Shown here: in pieces, positions 7,533 to 15,473 of the stretch
Position numbering within the stretch: the stretch's first letter is position 1
How the letters are laid out: the number at the start of each line of letters is the position of its first letter
NCBI GenBank assembly: GCA_002306815.1
Contig: DBTA01000035.1
Location: 2,142 to 32,200 of the forward strand
DNA from: Dehalococcoidia bacterium UBA1328
GTDB taxonomy: Bacteria > Chloroflexota > Dehalococcoidia > Lucifugimonadales > Lucifugimonadaceae
Direction of reading: 5' to 3'
Length of the DNA: 30,059 nucleotides
Notes under the pieces: generated by a model
Databases searched by the model: none
What the model was told of the DNA's origin: nothing
The model's input: the letters and a program-made list of their open reading frames with translations, nothing else
Made by a program: the position numbers and the translations under genes

Positions 7533-7859
7533 TTGCTGTACGAACTTCGTGTTTACGAATGCCTTCCGGGTCGACTGCCGGCGATAAATTCTCGCTTCGC
7601 CAACCACACTATGAAGCTGTTCGAAAAGCACGGCATCAAGAACATCGGTTACTGGACAACTGATGTTGGTGAAAGCAACCACGAACTGACCTACATGGTG
7701 GCGTTCGAAGATGCCAACCAGCGAATGGCGGCGTGGGAAGCGTTCCGCAACGATCCTGAATGGGCGAAAGTCACTGAGGAATCGCACCGAGACGGATTAA
7801 TAGTGAAGAACGTACGTAACCAGCTGTTGGTGCCAACGCCTTATTCACCAATGCAGTAG
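7533..7859 (+). CDS. NIPSNAP-family protein
   Basis: 108-residue protein of the NIPSNAP family (ferredoxin-like dimeric alpha/beta barrel fold). The pattern YELRVYECLPGRLPAINSRFANH at the start, GYWTTDVG in the middle and MAAWEAFRNDPEWAKV near residues 65-80 is typical. The start codon is TTG at 7533 with GAGAGG eight bases upstream, which decides the start. Family members are usually of unknown function, often near lipid, aromatic or acyl-CoA catabolism genes. Here it is followed after 47 bp by the thiolase-DUF35 pair, which suggests a shared acyl-CoA-related pathway. No catalytic residues can be named. Confidence 0.9.
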   Translation: MLYELRVYECLPGRLPAINSRFANHTMKLFEKHGIKNIGYWTTDVGESNHELTYMVAFEDANQRMAAWEAFRNDPEWAKVTEESHRDGLIVKNVRNQLLVPTPYSPMQ

Positions 7860-7906
7860 ATTCCAATCCGCGTAGCTGCCCGACAAACTCGAACTGCGAT
7901 CAATCG

Positions 7907-9070
7907 ATGCCAAACATTAAACGCTTAAACAACCTTTCAGGACAAGCCCATATTGTTGGGGTTGGCGAGTCGAACAAGCTCGGAAAGGTTCCTGAAAAAT
8001 CTCCGCTCGCTCACCATTCTGAAGCAGCCGTGAACGCTCTAGCTGATGCAGGCATGGAGCTATCGGATGTCGACGCGTTGTTTACCGCAGGCTGGTCGAC
8101 GCTCGATGTTGCCGAGTACCTCGGGATTCAACCCCGGTACACCGATAGCACTTCCGTAGGTGGATCGTCTTTCGTGATTCACGTCGCTCACGCCCTGGCG
8201 GCGATTGCTGCGGGTTACTGCGAAGTTGCATTGATTACCCACGGTCAGTCCGGTCGATCCGACAGAGCACCGATCCCACGCAACCCTGGTGCACCCATGG
8301 CACAGTACGAGGCTCCGTACGGCATCATCGGTCCTCCTGTTTCGTATGCAATGGCGGCTAGGCGATACATGCACGAATACGGAGAGGACAGAACCAGGCA
8401 AGCGATGGCCGAGATTGCAGTGTCGACTCGCAAATGGGCAAATCTCAACCCGATAGCGTACTTCTACGACATCCCTGCGACCTTCGACGACTATCACAAC
8501 TCGAGATGGGTGGCGTGGCCATTCCATCTGTTGGATTGCTGTCTGGTTACCGACGCAGGTGCAGCAATCGTGATTACGACACCCGAAAGAGCCAGAGACG
8601 CTAAAAACGGGAGTGTGAAGATTTTAGGCGCAGGTGAAGGGCATGATCATTCCGGAATATCGCAAATGCCGGACCTAACCTGGGCTTTTGGTCAATACAC
8701 CGGACCGCAAGCCCTCGATATGGCAGGTGTGACTCATTCCGATCTCGATATGGCAATGGTTTACGACTCGTTTACTTACACCGTTCTGGTTAGCCTCGAA
8801 AATCTTGGTTTCTGCAAGCCCGGTGAAGGTCCCGATTTCGTGGCCGGTCAACGAACTGCGCCCGGGGGCGACTTCCCTCTAAATACGAACGGTGGAGGAC
8901 TGTCCTACACACATCCCGGAATGTACGGAATATTCACGCTGGTCGAGGCGGCGCGTCAACTGAGAGGTCAGGCGGGAGAAAGGCAACTTGATAAGTGCGA
9001 TCTGGCAGTCGCACACGGAACCGGTGGGCTTCTTTCATCTACAGGCACAGTAATTCTGGGGAGCGACTAA
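7907..9070 (+). CDS. SCP-x/lipid-transfer-type thiolase-fold protein without nucleophilic Cys
   Basis: 387-residue thiolase-superfamily protein of the SCP-x-like group, expected to bind acyl-CoA. At the place of the thiolase nucleophile motif (CxSG) the sequence reads TSVGGSSFVIHVAHA (82-96), with no cysteine. VYDSFTYTVL (286-295), GGGLSYTHPGMYG (329-341; H336) and AVAHGTGGLLSS (368-379; H370) correspond to later thiolase loops. A 2-bp gap separates it from the DUF35 gene, so the two proteins very likely form a complex. Steroid side-chain enzymes of the Ltp2-DUF35 type are also Cys-free thiolase folds and act as retro-aldolases, so aldol cleavage is more likely than thiolysis. The substrate is unknown. 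No clear ribosome site is seen before the ATG at 7907. Confidence 0.88.
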   Translation: MPNIKRLNNLSGQAHIVGVGESNKLGKVPEKSPLAHHSEAAVNALADAGMELSDVDALFTAGWSTLDVAEYLGIQPRYTDSTSVGGSSFVIHVAHALAAIAAGYCEVALITHGQSGRSDRAPIPRNPGAPMAQYEAPYGIIGPPVSYAMAARRYMHEYGEDRTRQAMAEIAVSTRKWANLNPIAYFYDIPATFDDYHNSRWVAWPFHLLDCCLVTDAGAAIVITTPERARDAKNGSVKILGAGEGHDHSGISQMPDLTWAFGQYTGPQALDMAGVTHSDLDMAMVYDSFTYTVLVSLENLGFCKPGEGPDFVAGQRTAPGGDFPLNTNGGGLSYTHPGMYGIFTLVEAARQLRGQAGERQLDKCDLAVAHGTGGLLSSTGTVILGSD

Positions 9071-9072
9071 GT

Positions 9073-9498
9073 ATGACTAACGCGACCCCTAAGCCTCAGC
9101 CAGTTTCGCAGCCAGAATCTGACCGCTACTGGGACGGGCTCAAGGTTGAAGAAATCTGGCTCCAGCGTTCAAAGAAAACTGGTGAATACCAGTTCTACCC
9201 GCGAGCAATCTCTATCCATGATCCTGCAAGTGGACCGGAAGGGGTTGAGTGGGTTCAAGCGTCAGGCAATGCCACCCTGTACACATTCGCGATAGTCCAC
9301 GCAGCGCCTCATCCGGGATTTGTGGGAGATCTTCCGTATGTAACAGCACTTGTTGAGCTTGAAGAAGGAGTGATCGTCCCGACGAACATTGTTGGTGTCG
9401 ATCCCGAACCAGAAAGCTTCCAGATCGGAATGGCTCTAAAACCAGTATTTGATCACAATGAAAACGCTCACACGCTCCTGAAGTTCGCACCGGCTTGA
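9073..9498 (+). CDS. DUF35 OB-fold protein with a cysteine-free ribbon
   Basis: 141-residue partner of the upstream thiolase-fold protein. DUF35 proteins have an N-terminal zinc ribbon and a C-terminal OB fold and form complexes with thiolases or HMG-CoA synthases. The OB-fold part is well kept: GNATLYTFAIVHAAPHPGF, LPYVTALVELEEGVIVPTNIVG and PVFDHN. The ribbon, normally with four cysteines in a WLQRCxxCG...CPxCG pattern, here reads WLQRSKKTGEYQFYPRA and has no Cys at all. The start ATG at 9073 was chosen because GGGGAG lies nine bases before it and it begins two bases after the thiolase stop. The protein probably shapes or gates the acyl-CoA tunnel of the complex. Confidence 0.87.
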   Translation: MTNATPKPQPVSQPESDRYWDGLKVEEIWLQRSKKTGEYQFYPRAISIHDPASGPEGVEWVQASGNATLYTFAIVHAAPHPGFVGDLPYVTALVELEEGVIVPTNIVGVDPEPESFQIGMALKPVFDHNENAHTLLKFAPA

Positions 9499-9627
9499 AC
9501 TCTCAGCGAGCTTGAACCCGTAGTCTTGCCGTCATTGGCGGGTTAGAATTGATGGTCTATCGATAAGTTCGCTAGCGATTCTTATTCGATTTTCGAACCT
9601 CAACTCATTATTACGGGATCACTAACG

Positions 9628-9693
9628 TTGGTACTCGTGGGCGCAAACTTTCGCCGACTGCGACGACACCGAACGAAGGGTGCATAAGCGCCC
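9628..9693 (+). promoter_or_regulatory. Possible arginine-rich leader peptide and hairpin before argF
   Basis: In the 253-bp gap before argF a short frame (TTG at 9628 or GTG at 9637, stop 9685-9687) encodes a peptide containing RRLRRHR, five Arg codons (CGC and CGA) in seven. A hairpin GGGTGC (9678-9683) / GCGCCC (9688-9693), with one G-T wobble and an ATAA loop, overlaps the stop codon, and argF starts 65 bp later. An arginine-sensing leader upstream of an arginine-biosynthesis gene is plausible. The ribosome site is weak and no alternative terminator stem is evident. Confidence 0.3.
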
Positions 9694-9751
9694 CGCAAAC
9701 ACACGCGTCCTGTTAATTCTTTTCTAGTTCGAGTAGAGGTCTCTCAACATC

Positions 9752-10657
9752 ATGGTTAATCACTTTCTAAAACTCAGCGATATCGCGCCCGAGGAAATCC
9801 AGCCAATACTTGATCGCGCCATTGCCCTGAAAAAAGGTGCACCTAGTAGCGCTCTCAGTGGCAAATCGGTCGCAATCCTTTTCGAAAAGCCTTCACTACG
9901 CACCAAACTTTCCTTCTGGGTCGGAACCGAAAAACTGGGTGGAAATCCCGTTTACTTCGCTCCAGAAGAGGTTGGACTTGGTAAACGCGAACCGGTAGCA
10001 GACGTGGCCCAGGTCATGTCTCGCATGTCAGACGTTGCAGTGATTCGTACCTTCGAGCAATCGACAATCGAAGAATTTGCCGTGGACTCGACCATTCCTG
10101 TGATCAACGCCCTTACTGACGCCGAGCACCCCTGCCAGGCACTTGCCGACACCCAGACGATCACAGAGCAACTCGGAAGCGTGAAAGGGGCGCAGGTGGC
10201 GTTTATTGGCGATGGCAACAATGTAGCTGTGAGTCTTGGCTACGCCGTTGCCGGACTGGGTGGTCATATGACCGTTGCATCACCAGACGGATACAAGCTC
10301 CCATCTGCAGATCTAGAAGGTGCCAACACGTATGGCGCATCTGCGGGTGGATCTGTCTCCCAGGTAACGAGTCCTGAAGAAGCCGTGTCTGGTGCGGACA
10401 TCGTTTACACAGACGTGTGGACTAGCATGGGTCAGGAAGCCGAAACGGCTAAGCGCCTTGTAGCGTTCGATGGCTATCAGGTGAATCCAGAATTGCTCGA
10501 CAAAGCTGGCAAGAACGTAAAGTTCATGCACGATCTTCCCGCTCATCCCGGAGAAGAGATTTCTGATGGATTGCTGTATGACGATAGATCGGTAACGTTC
10601 GACCAGGCAGAAAATCGTCTTTGGGCGCAAGCTGCTCTAATGGAAAAGCTGATCTAG
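9752..10657 (+). CDS. argF: Ornithine carbamoyltransferase
   Basis: Transfers the carbamoyl group from carbamoyl phosphate to ornithine, giving citrulline in arginine synthesis; cytosolic trimer. 301 residues, normal length. HPCQALAD (126-133), GDGNNVAVSL (153-162), DVWTSMG (221-227) and the ornithine-site loop HDLPAHPGEE (260-269) are present. Two motif changes stand out: the carbamoyl-phosphate loop SxRTR is SLRTK (48-52), and the classical HCLPAHRG is HDLPAHPG. The HDLPAH form is seen in other OTCases; the Arg-to-Lys change is less usual. The start ATG at 9752 has only a distant GAGG. The gene is preceded by a gap with a possible Arg-rich leader and followed after 93 bp by der. Confidence 0.94.
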   Translation: MVNHFLKLSDIAPEEIQPILDRAIALKKGAPSSALSGKSVAILFEKPSLRTKLSFWVGTEKLGGNPVYFAPEEVGLGKREPVADVAQVMSRMSDVAVIRTFEQSTIEEFAVDSTIPVINALTDAEHPCQALADTQTITEQLGSVKGAQVAFIGDGNNVAVSLGYAVAGLGGHMTVASPDGYKLPSADLEGANTYGASAGGSVSQVTSPEEAVSGADIVYTDVWTSMGQEAETAKRLVAFDGYQVNPELLDKAGKNVKFMHDLPAHPGEEISDGLLYDDRSVTFDQAENRLWAQAALMEKLI

Positions 10658-10750
10658 TCCTAGGATTGCCTGTTAACTTACATGTATGGGCAACAGGATC
10701 TGTTTCCTGTCGTCCACAACACATTCTTTACTCTAACTTTCTAATTCAAA

Positions 10751-12073
10751 ATGGCACTCCCCGTCGTCGCAATCATCGGCCGACCCAACGTCGGCAAATC
10801 GACTCTGTTCAATCGGTTGGCAGGTCGACGAATCGCGATCGTCAGCGATATTCCCGGCACGACCCGTGATCGGGTATCGATAGACGCAGAATGGGGACGA
10901 CATCGCTATCTCGTTGTCGATACTGCTGGTGTGGAGGATCGACCACACGATGAGCTTCTTTGGAGCGACATTCGCGCTCAGGTTGAAGTTGCACTAAACC
11001 AGGCCGACGCCATCATTTTCATGGTTGATATCAACGATGGTGTTACCGATGCTGACGAGGATTCAGCAAACCTCGTGCGCCGGTCAGGCAAGCCCGTAGT
11101 GCTGGCGGTGAACAAAGCCGACAATCTTTCACGGGAAGACATGATCTATGAGTTCTACTCGCTTGGTCTTGGCGACCCTCACCCAATCAGCGCTTATCAC
11201 GACACCGGCATTGGCGATCTGATGCAAGATGTCTTCCAGCAGATGCCTCTGTTCGAAGACGAACCAGTTGGGCAAAACTCGATTCGAGTTGCGATCGCAG
11301 GACGACCTAACGCCGGTAAATCGTCACTGTTCAATGCGTTGACAGGTGAGGAACGTGCAATCGTTAGTCCTGTAGCAGGCACGACTCGGGACACCGTCGA
11401 CTCGCTGTTCGAATTCGAAGGAACTCGATTCACGTTCCTAGATACTGCGGGACTAAGGCGCCGAGGAAGTGTCGAATCCGGGCTCGAAAAATACAGCGCC
11501 ATTCGAACAATCGGTGCGATCGAGCGGTGCTATGTCGCTGTGCTCGTTCTCGATTCGACTGAATTTGTCACTGCGCAGGATCAACATATTGGTGGATACA
11601 TTGACGACGCGTCCCGAGCGGCGGTTATCGTCATCAACAAGTGGGATCTTGCGCCGGAACTCGGACTTAACAAAGCGGACGCGGTTGAAGCGGTTCGCAA
11701 CAGGTTCCGGTTCATACCCAACGTGCCCGTGCTGTTCACCTCCGCGTTGACCGGATGGGGAGTGGAGAAAGTACTGCCAATTATTCTCGACGTTTACGAA
11801 GAGTTTTCGAAACAGATTCCTCGTTCTGAAATTAGCCGGGCGATATTTGACGCAATGGGAGAGAACCCGCTGCCAGGCATCGGTAGTCAACGTCCGAGAA
11901 TCTATCGCAGCATCCAGAGCCGAACCTCGCCTCCAACGTTTGAATTTATCGCGCGGAACCCAGACCTAATACACTTCAGTTATCGCAGGTATCTGGAGAA
12001 CCGGTTGCGAGAGCGATTCGGCTTCATCGGATCGCCGCTAAGAATGACTTTCAAAACCCGAGACGATGACTGA
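10751..12073 (+). CDS. der: Ribosome biogenesis GTPase Der (EngA)
   Basis: Essential tandem GTPase that acts in assembly of the 50S ribosomal subunit. 440 residues: first G domain with GRPNVGKS (10-17) and NKAD (121-124), second with GRPNAGKS (184-191) and NKWD (296-299), then a C-terminal KH-like domain from about 355 ending in GFIGSPLRMTFKTRDDD. Both G3 motifs, DTAGV and DTAGL, are present. The ATG at 10751 begins the canonical N-terminus; no clear ribosome site precedes it. The last eight bases overlap plsY, and gpsA follows, so der-plsY-gpsA is one transcription unit; the der-plsY-gpsA order is common in bacteria. Confidence 0.98.
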   Translation: MALPVVAIIGRPNVGKSTLFNRLAGRRIAIVSDIPGTTRDRVSIDAEWGRHRYLVVDTAGVEDRPHDELLWSDIRAQVEVALNQADAIIFMVDINDGVTDADEDSANLVRRSGKPVVLAVNKADNLSREDMIYEFYSLGLGDPHPISAYHDTGIGDLMQDVFQQMPLFEDEPVGQNSIRVAIAGRPNAGKSSLFNALTGEERAIVSPVAGTTRDTVDSLFEFEGTRFTFLDTAGLRRRGSVESGLEKYSAIRTIGAIERCYVAVLVLDSTEFVTAQDQHIGGYIDDASRAAVIVINKWDLAPELGLNKADAVEAVRNRFRFIPNVPVLFTSALTGWGVEKVLPIILDVYEEFSKQIPRSEISRAIFDAMGENPLPGIGSQRPRIYRSIQSRTSPPTFEFIARNPDLIHFSYRRYLENRLRERFGFIGSPLRMTFKTRDDD

Positions 12074-12725
12074 TTCGGCGCAAATAATAGCTTCGCTGGT
12101 GATTGCTTACTTCGTAGGCGCTATACCGTTCGGAGTGATCATTGGACGGTTATGGCGTGGCGTCGATATCCGCAGCTATGGAAGTGGCGGCTCGGGTGCT
12201 ACAAACGTAAATCGCACTCTTGGAGCAAGAGCTGGGGCAGCGGTACTCATTGCCGATGTCGGAAAAGGACTTATTGTTTCAGCGCTTGCAAAGTTTGTGT
12301 TCGATGGCGAAGCCTGGCTCATCGCGGCAGCCGGTACCGTCGCTGTTCTCGGACACATGTTTCCTGTATACATTCGCTTCAAAGGTGGCAAGGGCGTGGC
12401 GACAGGACTCGGTGCTCTGGCCGTTGTTTCCCCAGTTTTTGCCGCTGTCGCCCTATCCGGAGTTATTGTTGCGGCGGTGACTCGATACGTGTCGTTGGGT
12501 TCGATTATCGGAAGCGGTCTCAGTCTGGGACTTCTGATAGTTTGCAGCGTGCTGGGTATTGAAATCCTTGGATGGGATCACGAAATCGGCTATCTGGTAT
12601 TCGCAATGCCGGTTCCGGTTCTCATCTTTTGGAGCCATCGATCGAACGTGGATCGACTCGCAAAAGGTGGCGAATCAAAGCTTGAGAACAAGGCGACGCC
12701 GCGCAGGGCTCAACGAACCCCGTAA
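12066..12725 (+). CDS. plsY: Glycerol-3-phosphate acyltransferase PlsY
   Basis: Membrane enzyme that transfers an acyl group from acyl phosphate to glycerol 3-phosphate, the first step of phospholipid synthesis. 219 residues with about five membrane segments. Motif 1 GSGGSGATNVNR (39-50), motif 2 GHMFPVYIRFKGGKGVAT (96-113) and the C-terminal SHRSNVDRL motif are all conserved. The start ATG lies within der (8-base overlap), indicating translational coupling. The product's substrate glycerol 3-phosphate is made by the next gene, gpsA, 9 bp downstream. Confidence 0.97.
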   Translation: MTDSAQIIASLVIAYFVGAIPFGVIIGRLWRGVDIRSYGSGGSGATNVNRTLGARAGAAVLIADVGKGLIVSALAKFVFDGEAWLIAAAGTVAVLGHMFPVYIRFKGGKGVATGLGALAVVSPVFAAVALSGVIVAAVTRYVSLGSIIGSGLSLGLLIVCSVLGIEILGWDHEIGYLVFAMPVPVLIFWSHRSNVDRLAKGGESKLENKATPRRAQRTP

Positions 12726-12734
12726 ACTTCTGTT

Positions 12735-13742
12735 GTGACACACATTGGAATCGTCGGCACTGGGGCGTGGGCGACCACCCTCGGGATACTTCTAGCCCGC
12801 ACAGCAAATAAAACCATCCTCTGGTCTCGCAGCGAAGCTCGAGCGAACGAACTGGAGACAGCTCGCGTTAACGATCGTTACGTGCCCGGTGTTGAGTTTC
12901 CTGACCAGATGAGCATATCCGGGTCGATCGACGAGTCGGTGGCCAACGCCGATCTTGTAATAATTGCCGTCCCATCTGTGACGATTCGAGAGAACATCCA
13001 GCAGATTAAGTCTGCTATTTCGACGACCAGCCGGATCGTTTGTGCCACCAAAGGAATTGAAATCGAGACCGGCAAGCGTATGAGTCAGGTGATTTCAGAG
13101 GAGTTACCAGAGCTTGATCCCCGTCACATTGGCGTACTCTCTGGACCCAATCTTGCCCCTGAAATTGCAGCGGGTAACCCGGCGACCGCTACCGTGGCGT
13201 TTCCTGGTCTTCAAATGGCTAAAGACGTTCAAGCAGTGTTGAGTTCCGATGTCTTCCGGGTTTATCGAAGCGACGATGCCATTGGTGTCGAATTTGGCGG
13301 TGCGTTGAAGAACATAGTCGCGATTGGAGCAGCGTTTATTGACGGCGTTGGTCTCGGTGCAAACACGAAAGCATCTTTCGTAACCCGCGGTCTTCATGAA
13401 ATTACGCGGCTCGGCGTTGCCATGGGTGCACGCCCTGACACTTTTGCTGGTCTCAGCGGAATGGGCGACTTGATTGCGACCTGCTACTCGACGCTCAGTC
13501 GAAACTATCGTCTTGGTCTCGGAATCGCCTCCGGTAAAGATCTGCCGTCAGTACTGTCAGAGCTCGGTCAAACCGCGGAAGGGGCACCAACCACTCAAGC
13601 GGCCGTGAAACTTGCGAAAAAGCTCGGCATAGAAATGCCAATTGCTGACGTCACACACGCTGTGCTGTTCGAAGGGGCGTCACCTGAAGAGGCGATTCGA
13701 GAACTGATGGGACGAATGTTGCAGCCCGAAGTTCGGTACTGA
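12735..13742 (+). CDS. gpsA: NAD(P)-dependent glycerol-3-phosphate dehydrogenase
   Basis: Reduces dihydroxyacetone phosphate to sn-glycerol 3-phosphate, the backbone for PlsY. 335 residues. The Rossmann loop GTGAWATTL (8-16), SGPNLAPEIAAG (136-147), catalytic Lys192 in GGALKN and the C-terminal block AGLSGMGDLIATCYSTLSRNYRLG (238-261) are conserved. The start is GTG at 12735; no strong ribosome site is seen, consistent with coupling to plsY nine bases upstream. The gene ends 7 bp before the stop of the convergent rsmE. Confidence 0.97.
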   Translation: MTHIGIVGTGAWATTLGILLARTANKTILWSRSEARANELETARVNDRYVPGVEFPDQMSISGSIDESVANADLVIIAVPSVTIRENIQQIKSAISTTSRIVCATKGIEIETGKRMSQVISEELPELDPRHIGVLSGPNLAPEIAAGNPATATVAFPGLQMAKDVQAVLSSDVFRVYRSDDAIGVEFGGALKNIVAIGAAFIDGVGLGANTKASFVTRGLHEITRLGVAMGARPDTFAGLSGMGDLIATCYSTLSRNYRLGLGIASGKDLPSVLSELGQTAEGAPTTQAAVKLAKKLGIEMPIADVTHAVLFEGASPEEAIRELMGRMLQPEVRY

Positions 13743-13749
13743 TCGAGTC

Positions 13750-14502
13750 TTATCCGCCGAGGTCGCCTCGTTCGTACAGAATCGCCGACATCACGGTTAT
13801 CGCAGCCGTTTCACTCCTAAGAACTCGCTCACCGAGTGTAACGAGTGATGCTCCAGATTCTGTTATTGCTTCAACCTCGGATGCACTGAAGCCGCCTGGT
13901 GGCCCGATTAGCACCGCCAGTTCATTTTGTACCTCGGGTAGGGTACGTAACGTTCGGCTAAGCGGCTGAGATTGTGTTGCCGTCTCTTCCCACATGCAAA
14001 GAAGAGGTTGTTCCGAAACAATATCGATGACGGCTTCCATTAGCATCTTTGGATTTTCGACATCTGGAACGACTGTTCGTCCTGACTGCTCAGCCGCCTC
14101 AATAGCGATTCGCTGCCATCTCTCGAGTCGTTTCGCTGAAGGCGTGCCGGTGTTTCCACCTTGCACGCGCTCGGAAGTAACCGGAACGAAGCGTACGACT
14201 CCAAGTTCGGTGCATTTTTGAATCGCAAGTTCAATTCTTTCGGGTCGGGCGAGACCAAGCATCATGGTGACTTTGGTCTTTGGTTCGACGACCGGCTTAA
14301 CTGCTGAAATCAGCGTGGTTTCAACCTCGCTGTGACCGACATAATCAATCTCAACTTCCCATTCGTAACCTGATTCATCAAATAGTCGTATATGTTCGCC
14401 CGGTTCGGCTCTAAGAACTGAGCGTAACTGTCGAGCGATCGCCCCGTCCAACGTAATGGATCTGTCCGACGGATCGATTTTTGTGACATAGAAGCGATGC
14501 AT
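13750..14502 (-). CDS. rsmE: 16S rRNA (uracil-1498-N3)-methyltransferase RsmE
   Basis: SPOUT-class, trefoil-knot methyltransferase that methylates U1498 of 16S rRNA. 250 residues: N-terminal PUA-like domain (about 1-70, beginning MHRFYV), then the SPOUT domain with KCTELGV (96-102), AAEQSGR (136-142), IGPPGGFS (199-206) and LGERVLRSETA (223-233). The usual IGPEGG loop has Pro instead of Glu. It lies 5 bp after prmA as the last gene of the hrcA-dnaJ-prmA-rsmE unit. The prmA-rsmE pair is common downstream of dnaJ. Confidence 0.96.
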   Translation of the reverse strand: MHRFYVTKIDPSDRSITLDGAIARQLRSVLRAEPGEHIRLFDESGYEWEVEIDYVGHSEVETTLISAVKPVVEPKTKVTMMLGLARPERIELAIQKCTELGVVRFVPVTSERVQGGNTGTPSAKRLERWQRIAIEAAEQSGRTVVPDVENPKMLMEAVIDIVSEQPLLCMWEETATQSQPLSRTLRTLPEVQNELAVLIGPPGGFSASEVEAITESGASLVTLGERVLRSETAAITVMSAILYERGDLGG

Positions 14503-14507
14503 TAGTT

Positions 14508-15407
14508 TTAACTCTTTGCTCGCGTGATTCGTGCCGCGGTCCAGTCTTCGATCTGACGACTCGACTCAACTTCTCCTCCGACGGCCTCAAAAGCTTCGAT
14601 TACGTCGCTGAGACGGCTTTCGAGAACACCGGAAGTCACTATCACTCCATCATCAGTCACGGTCGCCATTAGAGGCTTTGCGAGTGCAATAAGTGCGTTT
14701 GCCGCGATGTTTGCGCCAACGACATCGAACTGCCTGTCGGGAACCTGTGGATGTGGAATAGAACCAGAAAGAATGGTTGATTGATCTGAGTAGCTGGCCT
14801 CTTCGAGATTCGCAAGCGACGATGTGACTGCATCATTTTCGATATCGACTCCAACTGCGTGTTCGGCTCCAAGGGCCAGCGCTGCGATCGACAGCACACC
14901 CGATCCGCAACCAACATCGAGGAACTGATCACCGGGTTTCACGACCTTCTCGATCTCTTCGAGGCACATTAGCGTCGTAGGGTGGTGGCCGGTTCCGAAC
15001 GCCAAGCCTGGTTCCAACTCGACGACGATGTCATTCGGTTCTCTTTCGTAATCAGCTGAACGAGGGAGTATGACCAGATTCTTACCTACCTTGATCGGTT
15101 CAAACTTCTGGTGGCGCCAGTCATCTTCGCTAACTTTCCTCTCTTCAATTTCTGGAAGTTCGACAAGGTGGCGCACCAGGCGCACGCCTACATCAATAGC
15201 GGTCTTGCGGCTCTGCGTAGTGGCATCAATGGGCAACCAGCCTTTGATCGTCACCCACGCCGCAGGATCCGGCTTCTCACCTTCGTCGGGGTTGTAACCG
15301 CCTCCACCCTCAACTGATGCTGAACCTTCTCCATGCATGTTGAAGAGGTGGATGAGTGGTTCGGCGTATTCAGGGGGGGCCTGGATGCTGAGCTGTAGCC
15401 AGCGCAT
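14508..15407 (-). CDS. prmA: Ribosomal protein L11 methyltransferase
   Basis: S-adenosylmethionine-dependent enzyme that methylates ribosomal protein L11. 299 residues. The N-terminal L11-recognition domain (about 1-95) is followed by the class I methyltransferase domain: GLAFGTGHHPTT (134-145), the SAM loop LDVGCGSG (163-170), VDIE (187-190) and the NI-type motif in VGANIAANALIAL. The ATG start has GAAGG seven bases upstream. It lies 66 bp after dnaJ and 5 bp before rsmE. Confidence 0.96.
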   Translation of the reverse strand: MRWLQLSIQAPPEYAEPLIHLFNMHGEGSASVEGGGGYNPDEGEKPDPAAWVTIKGWLPIDATTQSRKTAIDVGVRLVRHLVELPEIEERKVSEDDWRHQKFEPIKVGKNLVILPRSADYEREPNDIVVELEPGLAFGTGHHPTTLMCLEEIEKVVKPGDQFLDVGCGSGVLSIAALALGAEHAVGVDIENDAVTSSLANLEEASYSDQSTILSGSIPHPQVPDRQFDVVGANIAANALIALAKPLMATVTDDGVIVTSGVLESRLSDVIEAFEAVGGEVESSRQIEDWTAARITRAKS

Positions 15408-15473
15408 TTATATGCCTTCGTTCGCGTCTGGTTCGCAAGAGGGAATTAGTCGATCAGTCAACTGTAGACGTGG

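Noticed and set aside
9541..9560. TAGAAT as a -10 box before argF
   Set aside because: No acceptable -35 sequence at 16-18 bases; not strong enough to list.
10682..10744. 20-codon frame starting with ATG just before der
   Set aside because: No ribosome site and no codon bias or amino-acid pattern suggesting a leader peptide.
13743..13749. Terminator between gpsA and rsmE
   Set aside because: Only 7 bp separate the convergent stop codons and no inverted repeat with U-run spans them.
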